From CAYFHQ01 sp964342805 (lineage in GTDB: Bacteria; Bacillota; Clostridia; Peptostreptococcales; Acidaminobacteraceae): a DNA stretch of 31,652 nucleotides. The position numbers and the translations under genes are program-made. The stretch covers positions 1-31,652 of the forward strand of contig CAYFHQ010000035.1 of NCBI GenBank assembly GCA_964342805.1, read 5' to 3'. Below are positions 7,621 to 14,866 of the stretch, piece by piece. The first letter of the stretch is position 1. Each line of letters begins with the position of its first letter. The notes below the pieces were generated by a model. That model was not told where the DNA came from. It did not search any database and saw only the letters and a list, made by a program, of their open reading frames with translations.

Positions 7621-8967
7621 ATGCTCGAAGCTTTCGAACAGGGACTAAAAGACCATCAAATGCTTAGGGAAAACGATGCGGTTGTGCTCGGGATTTCCGG
7701 TGGGCCAGACTCCATGGCCATGGCGGACCTTTTCGTACGTATCCGCGAGCGGTGGCAACTGAAACTACATGTTGTGCATGTGAATCATCAGTTGCGTGGC
7801 CCGTTGGCGGATGCGGATGCAGACTATGTGGCTGCATTTTGTGAAAGGCACCAAATCGCATTTCATTTAGTGGAAGCCCCCGTTGCCCATATTGCCCGGG
7901 AAAAGGGGCAAAGCCTAGAAGAGGCAGGAAGACATGTGCGCTATGAGGCCTTTTGGAAGGTAGCCCAGGAAGTGGGTGCCCAACGGGTGGCTGTGGGCCA
8001 GCACAAAAATGATCAAGGGGAAACAATGATCATGCGTTTTCTAAGGGGAACGGGTATTGATGGTCTGGCAGCCATGGATTATGTCCGCAGTGACGGTGTG
8101 ATCCGGCCTTTGCTGGGCTTTAGCCGGTCTCAGGTGGAGGCTTATTGTCAGGAAAGGCACTTGGACCCTCGGCATGATTTGAGCAACCAGGAGACTGTCT
8201 ATACACGAAACCGTGTACGGAATGAGTTAATTCCTTACATTGAGAAGCATTTTAACCCCAATATCGTTCAGCGCTTATTCGACATGTCCATTCAGTTTCG
8301 CCAAGAGAGTGAATGGATGAACGCCATGGTCCAGAAGTGGATGGACCAGCATGTGCCCAAGGAAGCCCAACGGCTTGTGGTGGATATGCCTGCCATAGAG
8401 GCCTGTCATGACGCCATGATCAATCGAATTGTTCGTGAGATCCTCCGCCAGGACAAGGGGCTTAAAAATGTCAGTGGTGACCAAGTGGCTGGTGTGGTGG
8501 GGTTGATCCGTAGAAAACCCCATGGAGCCATGCGGACCATAGGAATGACGGAATTTGAAGTGAATTATGATACCCTGATCATTCGAAAGGGTAGGAACAA
8601 GGAAAGAGTGGTTGGGGTGAAAGATGGCTGTTTGACCATAGAACAGCTGTCCACGCAACAAAAAAGAAGGACAGACACTGACCATGTAATTTATGTGGAC
8701 GCAGCCGCAGTGCAAGGGGACTTGCGTGTGCGGACTCGGAAAAATGGGGATAAATTTCAACCCTTTGGAATGAAGGGGAGAAAGAAACTCAAGGACTTTT
8801 TTGTGGATAATAAGGTTCCCCGTGATTTACGAGACCATGTGCCACTGGTGTGTGACGACCAGGGAATACTCTGGGTCGTGGGCCACCGAAAGTCAGAACG
8901 GACGCGGATTACAGACGACACGACGCAGGTTCTTTTACTCCGTTGGTCAAGTTGTTCACCTGACTAG
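7621..8967 (+). CDS. tilS: tRNA(Ile)-lysidine synthase
   Basis: Essential enzyme that converts C34 of the CAU tRNA-Ile to lysidine with ATP and lysine, switching its reading from AUG to AUA. The 448-residue protein shows the PP-loop SGGPDS at 26-31, HVNHQLRG and GQHKNDQGET in the N-terminal domain, and LKDFFVDNKVPRDLRD with WVVGHRKS in the C-terminal TilS domain. Length is typical. The ATG has GGAGG upstream. The following gene is ftsH, a common neighbour in Bacillota; an hpt gene often found between them is absent here. Confidence 0.93.
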   Translation: MLEAFEQGLKDHQMLRENDAVVLGISGGPDSMAMADLFVRIRERWQLKLHVVHVNHQLRGPLADADADYVAAFCERHQIAFHLVEAPVAHIAREKGQSLEEAGRHVRYEAFWKVAQEVGAQRVAVGQHKNDQGETMIMRFLRGTGIDGLAAMDYVRSDGVIRPLLGFSRSQVEAYCQERHLDPRHDLSNQETVYTRNRVRNELIPYIEKHFNPNIVQRLFDMSIQFRQESEWMNAMVQKWMDQHVPKEAQRLVVDMPAIEACHDAMINRIVREILRQDKGLKNVSGDQVAGVVGLIRRKPHGAMRTIGMTEFEVNYDTLIIRKGRNKERVVGVKDGCLTIEQLSTQQKRRTDTDHVIYVDAAAVQGDLRVRTRKNGDKFQPFGMKGRKKLKDFFVDNKVPRDLRDHVPLVCDDQGILWVVGHRKSERTRITDDTTQVLLLRWSSCSPD

Positions 8968-8980
8968 TATATGTTACAAT
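8952..8980 (+). promoter_or_regulatory. Promoter of ftsH inside the end of tilS
   Basis: TTGTTC at 8952-8957 and TACAAT at 8975-8980 are separated by 17 bases, with TG one base before the -10 box (extended). The -35 lies within the last codons of tilS, so ftsH can be transcribed independently of tilS. Confidence 0.6.
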
Positions 8981-9018
8981 GGTAGAGCCTGTAATTCTTT
9001 GGTTTGAGGAGGATATGT

Positions 9019-11052
9019 ATGCGGAAGTTTTTCAAAGGAGCAACCTTCTACATTTTGCTCTTCTTTGTGATCTTCCTGATCGTAAGGCTTGCTGGAGGCG
9101 GTGCTGAACCGCAGATCAAAGACCTAACAACGACAGATTTGATTGCTAAGATTGAACAGAAGGAAATACTAAACATCAAGATTGATGATGTGACCAATAT
9201 GATCACAGGTCAAACAAAGGACGGTGTCGAGTTCCAGGCACACGTTTCGCGGATGATCGAAGATCCATTTGGGGACAAGTTATATGCAGCTGCTTTAGAT
9301 GCCAACTTGTCGTTGAACTCTGAGCCACCACTACCAACACCGTGGTTTGTGGAGTTCTTGCCAACCATTTTCTTGGTCTTGCTACTGGTGGTATTCTGGT
9401 TTGTATTCATGCAGAATTCCCAGGGTGGCGGTTCCAGAGTCATGCAGTTTGGTAAGAGTAAGGCCAAAATGGTCAAAGAAGACGAAGGAAAGAAAATTAC
9501 CTTTGCGGACGTGGCCGGTTTAAAGGAAGAAAAAGAAGAACTTTGGGAGATCGTTGATTTCCTAAAGAGTCCGAAGAAATACATCGATTTGGGTGCCCGT
9601 ATTCCTAAGGGTGTCCTCATGGTGGGCCCTCCAGGTACGGGTAAGACATACTTGTCTAGAGCCATTGCCGGTGAGGCTGGCGTTCCTTTCTTCACGATTT
9701 CTGGTTCAGACTTCGTGGAAATGTTCGTAGGCGTAGGTGCTTCTCGAGTACGTGACTTGTTCGAGAATGCCAAGAAGAATGCACCCTGTATTGTTTTCGT
9801 CGACGAAATTGACGCCGTAGGTCGTAAGCGTGGTGCTGGTCTTGGTGGCGGACACGACGAAAGAGAGCAAACCCTAAACCAGTTGCTGGTTGAGATGGAT
9901 GGCTTCAGCGACAACGAAGGCATTATCATGATTGCAGCAACCAACAGGCCTGATATTCTTGATCCAGCCCTCCTTCGTCCAGGTCGATTTGACCGTGAAG
10001 TGACTGTGGGTCGTCCGGATATTCGTGAGCGTGTGGAGATTCTTAAAGTACACTCTCGCAACAAGCCGGTTGCAGACGATGTTGATTTTGAGACATTGGC
10101 CAAGACAACCCATGGCTTTACACCAGCAGACCTGGAAAACTTGTTGAACGAAGCAGCCCTTTTGTCTGCCCGTAGAGACGACAAGTTGATCCACATGGAC
10201 ATTATCAAAGAAGCCATCATAAAAGTGGCTATTGGTGTGGAGAAGAAGAGCCGGGTTCAAACGGAGAAGGAAAGAAAGCTGACAGCCTACCACGAAGCGG
10301 GGCACGCTGTTCTTGCTCGCTTGCTTCCTGATACTGATCCAGTTCACCAGGTAACCATTATTCCTCGAGGTCGTGCAGGTGGTTTCACCTTGCAATTACC
10401 ACAGGAAGATGTGTCTTACCGTTCTAAGTCTGACCTTGAGAATGAACTTGTTGTTCTTCTTGGTGGTCGGATTGCAGAGAAGATTGTCCTCAAGGATATA
10501 TCGACTGGCGCAAGTAATGACCTGCAGCGGGTATCTCAAATTGCCCGGGGCATGGTGACAACCTATGCCATGTCTGACAACCTAGGGTCTATGTCCTATA
10601 ACACAGGACAAGAGGTCTTCTTGGGTCGTGACATGACGACCCAGCGGGAATACTCGGAGCATGTGGCTTCTGAGATTGACCGTGAAGTACGTCGCCTGGT
10701 AGACAATGCATATGATCGTGCCTTTGACCTTCTAACAGAAAATGTAGACAAGCTACATGTTGTTGCAGAGGCCCTGCTTGAATACGAAACCATCAGTGGT
10801 GAAGAATTCGAAAAGGCTTACTCTGAAGGCATGGACTCTCTACGTGATTACATGGAAGAAGAGAAAAAGCGCCGTGAAGAGCTTCAGAAGAAGCAGGCTG
10901 AAAAGCGTGAAGCTGAGAAGCTGGCCTTTGACGCTCTGATCAATGCCAAGGCTCAAATGGACGAGTCCAAGGAAGCTGCTGAGTCCCAGGACCAAGCCTC
11001 CCATGACGCCAGTGCTGTTTCGCCGGAAGAAACGCCGGAGGACAAGGCCTAA
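9019..11052 (+). CDS. ftsH: ATP-dependent membrane zinc protease FtsH
   Basis: Hexameric membrane AAA+ protease for quality control of membrane and regulatory proteins. Order in the 677 residues: membrane helix at about 8-23, extracytoplasmic domain, second helix at about 111-131, AAA+ domain with Walker A GPPGTGKT (203-210), Walker B VFVDEID (259-265) and second region of homology RPGRFDRE, then peptidase domain with zinc motif HEAGH (425-429). The C-terminal tail after about residue 610 is Lys/Glu-rich and probably coiled or disordered. A TTG at 9004 is in frame, but GAGGAGG six bases before the ATG at 9019 fixes the start. A terminator follows. Confidence 0.97.
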   Translation: MRKFFKGATFYILLFFVIFLIVRLAGGGAEPQIKDLTTTDLIAKIEQKEILNIKIDDVTNMITGQTKDGVEFQAHVSRMIEDPFGDKLYAAALDANLSLNSEPPLPTPWFVEFLPTIFLVLLLVVFWFVFMQNSQGGGSRVMQFGKSKAKMVKEDEGKKITFADVAGLKEEKEELWEIVDFLKSPKKYIDLGARIPKGVLMVGPPGTGKTYLSRAIAGEAGVPFFTISGSDFVEMFVGVGASRVRDLFENAKKNAPCIVFVDEIDAVGRKRGAGLGGGHDEREQTLNQLLVEMDGFSDNEGIIMIAATNRPDILDPALLRPGRFDREVTVGRPDIRERVEILKVHSRNKPVADDVDFETLAKTTHGFTPADLENLLNEAALLSARRDDKLIHMDIIKEAIIKVAIGVEKKSRVQTEKERKLTAYHEAGHAVLARLLPDTDPVHQVTIIPRGRAGGFTLQLPQEDVSYRSKSDLENELVVLLGGRIAEKIVLKDISTGASNDLQRVSQIARGMVTTYAMSDNLGSMSYNTGQEVFLGRDMTTQREYSEHVASEIDREVRRLVDNAYDRAFDLLTENVDKLHVVAEALLEYETISGEEFEKAYSEGMDSLRDYMEEEKKRREELQKKQAEKREAEKLAFDALINAKAQMDESKEAAESQDQASHDASAVSPEETPEDKA

Positions 11053-11130
11053 AAGGACTTTGGCGTCTAAGGTCGTCACCCCTGTGAACGATTGAATTAG
11101 CCATAAAAGACAGGACCATAACAGAATTGT

Positions 11131-11167
11131 AAGAACCGACCCCTTTTCGGGGCTCGGTTCTTTTTTT
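11131..11167 (+). terminator. Intrinsic terminator after ftsH
   Basis: AGAACCGA plus CCCC pairs with GGGG plus TCGGTTCT (one bulged C) around TTTTC, and seven T residues follow. It is a very stable, textbook-shaped terminator. Confidence 0.95.
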
Positions 11168-11186
11168 ATAATAAGAAGGAATATAC

Positions 11187-11215
11187 TGAACAAGAACTAT
11201 GATAAGTGGTAAAAT
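11187..11215 (+). promoter_or_regulatory. Promoter of the thioesterase gene
   Basis: TGAACA at 11187-11192 and TAAAAT at 11210-11215 are separated by 17 bases. It would make a leader of about 95 nt before the thioesterase start codon. Confidence 0.5.
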
Positions 11216-11314
11216 GTTCGTGAATATACTAGCCAGAGAGGGCTAGAAAAGGAGCCAATAGTCTCCGGTGGGTCAGGGAGTGACACACTGGCAGGTGGGT
11301 AAAAGGAGAATGCA
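11216..11314 (+). other. Structured 5' leader of the thioesterase gene
   Basis: Four small hairpins can be drawn in order: CTAGCC/GGCTAG around AGAGAG, GGAG/CTCC, GTCA/TGAC around GGGAG, and CAC/GTG, followed by the ribosome site AAAGGAG. No known riboswitch class is recognised and no terminator is present, so any control would act on translation. It may simply be an untranslated leader. Confidence 0.3.
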
Positions 11315-11701
11315 ATGGATCAGCTACAAGTAGGAATGACTTTTGAAGTGGAAAAGACCGTTGAAGAAGCGGACACAGCTGCAAAGTTCGGCAGTGGTGG
11401 TGTGTACGTTTTTGCCACACCCATGATGATTGGTATTATGGAAAACGCAGCCATGCACTGTGTGGGTGGAGCTCTGGAAGAAGGCCTGTCAACAGTGGGT
11501 ATTCACCTGGACGTGAAGCATCTTGCTGCCACACCCATGGGCATGAAGGTTCGTGCTGTTGCTGAACTGATTCAAGTTGATGGAAAGAAACTACGGTTCA
11601 AAGTCCAGGCTTTTGATGAAAAGCAACTGATTGGTGAAGGCACCCATGACCGCTTTGTCATTAATGTAGACAAGTTTATGGCCAAGCTGGAAAGCAAGTA
11701 G
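11315..11701 (+). CDS. Hotdog-fold acyl-CoA thioesterase, FlK-like
   Basis: Small cytoplasmic thioesterase of the fluoroacetyl-CoA thioesterase (FlK) type, 128 residues. Thr35, Glu43 and His69 keep the exact spacing (+8, +26) of the FlK catalytic residues Thr42, Glu50 and His76, and Gly62 matches FlK Gly69. The position of FlK Phe36, linked to fluoroacetyl selectivity, is a glycine in an ungapped comparison, so fluoroacetyl-CoA is unlikely to be the substrate. An unknown short acyl-CoA is more probable. AAAAGGAG precedes the ATG. It is transcribed alone, between ftsH and the fumarase operon. Confidence 0.8.
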   Translation: MDQLQVGMTFEVEKTVEEADTAAKFGSGGVYVFATPMMIGIMENAAMHCVGGALEEGLSTVGIHLDVKHLAATPMGMKVRAVAELIQVDGKKLRFKVQAFDEKQLIGEGTHDRFVINVDKFMAKLESK

Positions 11702-11789
11702 TAACCTTAGACTACAGAAAAACATTGATAAAAATCCGTCAATGTCGTGACTTTTTTGTAATGAATTCCTTTCAATCGACAATTTTCTA

Positions 11790-11798
11790 TGGTACAAT
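11790..11798 (+). promoter_or_regulatory. Extended -10 promoter of the fumarase operon
   Basis: TGG directly precedes TACAAT (11793-11798). The -35 is weak (TTTCAA at 11770-11775, 17-base gap). Transcripts would start near 11805 and run through a leader of about 180 nt with an attenuator before fumarase. Confidence 0.5.
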
Positions 11799-11819
11799 GA
11801 TTCACAGATAATATTCTGA

Positions 11820-11935
11820 AAATTTGAGATTGAAGTTCTTGCTTCATTCATATCTGGGTGCCATCCCGCATTCAGTCGGTATGGATTCACGGCATAGCAC
11901 ACACTCGTCTATCGAGTTGATTGCTATGCCTTTTT
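11820..11935 (+). promoter_or_regulatory. Attenuator-type leader before fumarase, class unknown
   Basis: The leader contains an AGAT-GAAG / CTTC-ATCT stem (11827-11854) and a GGGTGCCATCCC segment. A strong terminator follows: GGCATAGCA (11891-11899) with TGCTATGCC (11922-11930), an inner ACTCG/CGAGT stem and T5. TGCCAT at about 11860-11865 could pair with ATGGAT or the terminator's GGCA arm, giving alternative structures. A terminator 50 bases before a gene and after its promoter implies regulated read-through. I do not recognise a known riboswitch class. Confidence 0.55.
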
Positions 11936-11985
11936 ATATTCATTCAACCAGTTACGACAGCAATTGATCTAGGGAGGAGCACTTC

Positions 11986-12828
11986 ATGAGAAACCTATCG
12001 GTTCATGAAATTACCGCTGCACTGAAAGACATGTGCATGGAAGCAAATTATGTGCTCAGCGAAGACATCCGTCAAAGTTTGGAAGGTGCTAAGGCTGCAG
12101 AACCATCGCCGATCGGCGCATCGATCTTGGGAGACTTGATCGAAAACGCCAATATCGCCCAGGAGAATGCAGTTCCAATGTGTCAGGACACCGGCATGGC
12201 CGTGATTTTCCTGGAAATTGGGCAGGAAATCCACTTTGTGGACGGAGATCTAAAGACCGCTGTAAATGAAGGGGTACGACAAGGTTACACAGAAGGATTT
12301 TTAAGAAAATCAGTGGTGGAAGACCCACTCAACCGAAAAAATACCGGCGACAATACACCAGCTATTATTCACATGGACATTGTACCGGGTGACCAACTAA
12401 AAATGACGCTGGCCCCCAAGGGGTTCGGCAGTGAAAATATGAGTAAGTCCAAAATGTTAAAACCCTCGGACGGGATTCAAGGCGTAGAAGACTTTATTGT
12501 TGAAACCGTGTCCTTGGCGGGTCCCAACCCTTGTCCACCCATTGTAGTGGGCGTAGGTGTGGGTGGCACCCTGGAAAAGGCTGCTTTAATAGCAAAACAT
12601 GCCTTGACTAGAGATATCCGTGAGTCCAGTGAAAAACCCCACTTGGCAGACTTGGAAGAACGAGCCCTAGAACGCATTAACAAGTTGGGAATTGGTCCCC
12701 AGGGTCTTGGTGGTCAAACAACAGCACTGGGTGTGAACATTGAGTCATTCCCCACCCATATTGCTGGTCTACCCGTTGTTGTAAATATCAATTGCCATGC
12801 CGCACGGCATATTGAATGCATATTGTAG
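11986..12828 (+). CDS. Class I fumarate hydratase, alpha subunit
   Basis: Alpha subunit of a two-subunit, oxygen-sensitive [4Fe-4S] hydro-lyase interconverting fumarate and malate. The 280 residues show the three cluster-ligand cysteines at their family positions: Cys66 in PMCQDTG, Cys183 in NPCPPIVVGVG and Cys270 in NINCHAARH. GLGGQTTALGV is also typical. A tartrate dehydratase alpha subunit is the main alternative, but the following beta subunit and malic enzyme favour fumarase. The ATG has GGGAGG upstream. The gene lies ten bases before the beta subunit and behind an attenuator-like leader. Confidence 0.9.
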   Translation: MRNLSVHEITAALKDMCMEANYVLSEDIRQSLEGAKAAEPSPIGASILGDLIENANIAQENAVPMCQDTGMAVIFLEIGQEIHFVDGDLKTAVNEGVRQGYTEGFLRKSVVEDPLNRKNTGDNTPAIIHMDIVPGDQLKMTLAPKGFGSENMSKSKMLKPSDGIQGVEDFIVETVSLAGPNPCPPIVVGVGVGGTLEKAALIAKHALTRDIRESSEKPHLADLEERALERINKLGIGPQGLGGQTTALGVNIESFPTHIAGLPVVVNINCHAARHIECIL

Positions 12829-12837
12829 GAGGTTGTG

Positions 12838-13398
12838 ATGGCGAATACTATTCGAGTACAGACACCTCTTACACAAGAGGTGATCGACACCCTGCAGGCG
12901 GGAGACAAGGTCCTCCTCTGTGGTGATATCTATACAGGCCGAGACGCTGCCCATGGCAGACTCATCGAAGCCTTAAACCGTGGTGAAGACCTTCCCATCG
13001 ATGTGGATGGACAGGTGATCTACTATGTGGGTCCAGCCCCTGCCAAGCCTGGTGCTGTCATTGGGTCAGCAGGGCCAACCACCAGCTACCGGATGGATGA
13101 TTTAACCCTTCCCTTGCTGGAAAGAGGCCTCAGAGGCATGATCGGCAAAGGGGCAAGAGCCCCAAAGGTCATTGAGGGCATGAAAACACATGGAGCCGTA
13201 TACTTTGGTGCCATTGGTGGTGCAGGTGCCTTAATCACCTCAACCATCAAGGAGAGTCAAGTCATTGCCTATGACGACCTGGGCCCAGAGGCCATCAGAC
13301 GTCTACGGGTAGAAGACATGCCGGTATACGTTGTGATCGACGCCAAAGGCAATAACATGTATGACACGGAACGTGCTAAGTACGCAAGAGAGGACTAA
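12838..13398 (+). CDS. Class I fumarate hydratase, beta subunit
   Basis: Beta (swivelling) subunit of the iron-sulfur fumarase, 186 residues. Family blocks visible are GDKVLLCGDIYTGRDAAHGR, YYVGPAPAKPG, GSAGPTTSYRMD, MIGKGAR and YFGAIGGAGAL. The start is the ATG at 12838, five bases after GGAGG; the GTG three bases earlier is in frame but less well spaced. In single-chain fumarases this is the C-terminal domain, so the split arrangement is the anaerobe and archaeal type. It is co-transcribed with alpha and malic enzyme. Confidence 0.9.
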   Translation: MANTIRVQTPLTQEVIDTLQAGDKVLLCGDIYTGRDAAHGRLIEALNRGEDLPIDVDGQVIYYVGPAPAKPGAVIGSAGPTTSYRMDDLTLPLLERGLRGMIGKGARAPKVIEGMKTHGAVYFGAIGGAGALITSTIKESQVIAYDDLGPEAIRRLRVEDMPVYVVIDAKGNNMYDTERAKYARED

Positions 13399-13401
13399 AC
13401 C

Positions 13402-14574
13402 TTGGATTATAATAAATTGGCCCTTGAGCTCCATGAGGAGCGTCAAGGCAAAATAGAAGTGGTGTCAAAGGTGGACGTGAAGGGCAAAGATGACCTGTCC
13501 ACTGCCTATACACCTGGGGTTGCAGAACCCTGTCGCAAGATCCACCAACACAAGGATGATGTTTACAAGTATACGGCCAAGGGCAACCTAGTTGCTGTGG
13601 TTTCAGACGGGTCAGCCGTTTTGGGTCTAGGCAACATTGGCCCTGAAGCCTCTCTGCCGGTTATGGAAGGCAAGGCAGTTCTGTTTAAGAATTTTGCCAA
13701 TGTAGACGCCTTTCCCATTTGCCTGGATACCCAAGACGCGGACGAAATCGTAGAAACTGTCGTGCGCATGGCGCCCGTCTTTGGTGGGATTAACCTAGAA
13801 GATATTTCAGCACCCCGGTGCTTTGAAATTGAAGCAAAACTGAAAGAGAGACTGGACATTCCCGTTTTCCATGACGACCAGCATGGTACAGCTATTGTTG
13901 TGGCAGCAGGTGTACTCAACGCCCTGAAGCTGGCGGACAAGAAAATGGAAGACATATCAGCCGTGATCAATGGTGCAGGTTCCGCAGGAATCGCCATAGC
14001 CAAGCTCCTACTGGATCTTGGGATTGGCAACCTGGTTCTGGTTGACCGCTTTGGGGCCATCTACAAGGGCTGTCCAGAAGCCAACCATGCCCAACTGGCA
14101 ATGGTTGACCGGACCAACAAGGACAATGAACAAGGCGATCTGGCAGACGTCATGAAGGGCAAGGACCTCTTTATTGGTGTATCTGCCCCAGGTATTGTCA
14201 CTGCAGACATGGTGGCTACCATGGCAGACAAGTCCATCGTCTTTGCCATGGCCAATCCAGTTCCAGAAATCATGCCAGAGGAAGCCAAAAAGGGTGGGGC
14301 CTTCATTGTAGGCACCGGCCGGTCTGACTTCCACAACCAGGTCAATAACGTACTGGCCTTCCCGGGAATCTTCCGAGGTGCCCTGGATGTTCGTGCGTCA
14401 GATATTAACCAAGAAATGAAAGTGGCAGCGGCGAAAGCCATTGCCCAGACCCTATCCGACACAGAAATCAACGTGGAAAATGTTCTACCCAAGGCCTTTG
14501 ACCCACGGGTAGGAAAAAACGTTGCCGCTGCAGTTCGTGAGGCCGCTAAAGAAACAGGGGTAGCACGGGCTTAA
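13402..14574 (+). CDS. Malic enzyme, probably NAD-dependent
   Basis: Oxidatively decarboxylates malate to pyruvate and CO2, 390 residues. The catalytic tyrosine region YTPGVAEPCRK (about 36), the metal site segment FHDDQHGTA and the dinucleotide fold GAGSAGIAIAKLL are present. An aspartate at the end of the next strand (VLVDRFG) suggests NAD rather than NADP, which is an inference. Translation starts at TTG (13402) with GAGAGGA about eight bases upstream and only three bases after the fumarase beta stop. Together with fumarase it sends fumarate or malate toward pyruvate. Confidence 0.92.
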   Translation: MDYNKLALELHEERQGKIEVVSKVDVKGKDDLSTAYTPGVAEPCRKIHQHKDDVYKYTAKGNLVAVVSDGSAVLGLGNIGPEASLPVMEGKAVLFKNFANVDAFPICLDTQDADEIVETVVRMAPVFGGINLEDISAPRCFEIEAKLKERLDIPVFHDDQHGTAIVVAAGVLNALKLADKKMEDISAVINGAGSAGIAIAKLLLDLGIGNLVLVDRFGAIYKGCPEANHAQLAMVDRTNKDNEQGDLADVMKGKDLFIGVSAPGIVTADMVATMADKSIVFAMANPVPEIMPEEAKKGGAFIVGTGRSDFHNQVNNVLAFPGIFRGALDVRASDINQEMKVAAAKAIAQTLSDTEINVENVLPKAFDPRVGKNVAAAVREAAKETGVARA

Positions 14575-14575
14575 G

Positions 14576-14607
14576 TCCATAAGAAACAGAATCCATAAGA
14601 AACAGAA
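14576..14607 (+). repeat. Tandem direct repeat of 16 bases, two copies
   Basis: TCCATAAGAAACAGAA occurs twice back to back, immediately after the malic enzyme stop codon. The copies are identical. It may be a replication slippage product. Confidence 0.9.
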
Positions 14608-14695
14608 CCAATAAATGGATAACACTCAACAAGGTACCAGGTCTACGAGCATAAAACGTAGGCAAACAATAGAAAGACGACCCACATATTTATGG

Positions 14696-14716
14696 GGATG
14701 AAATGACCTTTCATTC
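14696..14716 (+). promoter_or_regulatory. Conserved TGACC-loop hairpin, copy 1
   Basis: GGATGAAA and TTTCATTC form an eight-pair stem (one G-U) around the loop TGACC, preceded by ATGG. The same element occurs at 16668-16688 with compensatory base changes and an identical loop. It lies 15 bases upstream of a terminator and 150 bases before the AspT-like carrier gene. Confidence 0.6.
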
Positions 14717-14731
14717 TAGTAGAGTGAGTAT

Positions 14732-14789
14732 GGCACGGTTGTACACATCAAGCAAGTGAGGGGCTTGCTGTGTATAACTGTGCCTTTTT
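14732..14789 (+). terminator. Intrinsic terminator / attenuator before the AspT-like carrier
   Basis: GGCACGGTTGTACACA pairs with TGTGTATAACTGTGCC (a few wobbles), with an inner CAAGC/GCTTG stem, followed by T5. No convincing promoter is visible between it and the carrier gene, so the carrier may depend on read-through of this structure. Confidence 0.85.
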
Positions 14790-14799
14790 ATATCCGCTA

Positions 14800-14813
14800 A
14801 GAAAACGTTTTAC
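14800..14813. promoter_or_regulatory. cre-like site (CcpA operator candidate)
   Basis: AGAAAACGTTTTAC contains a perfect AAAACGTTTT palindrome and matches most positions of the Gram-positive catabolite response element. It lies about 55 bases before the carrier start codon and next to a second palindrome, CCTGGCCAGG (14813-14822). Confidence 0.35.
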
Positions 14814-14866
14814 CTGGCCAGGAGCGTAGTTTTAGGGGTGTTCAAGATCTATAGGAGGGTGTAGTT

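Noticed and set aside
9210..10220. 336-codon open frame on the minus strand inside ftsH
   Set aside because: It is antisense to a fully conserved ftsH gene, rich in Ser/Arg/Pro from mirrored codons, has no ribosome site and no recognisable domain.
11216..11314. Fluoride riboswitch before the FlK-like thioesterase
   Set aside because: The idea is attractive by function, but the required GGCGATGG...CGCC and GCTAATGA-type motifs are not present.
14731..14745. Sigma-54-like TGGCACG element
   Set aside because: The spelling around it (ATGGCACGGTTGTACA) lacks the required GC at -12, and the bases are explained as the 5' arm of a perfect terminator stem.
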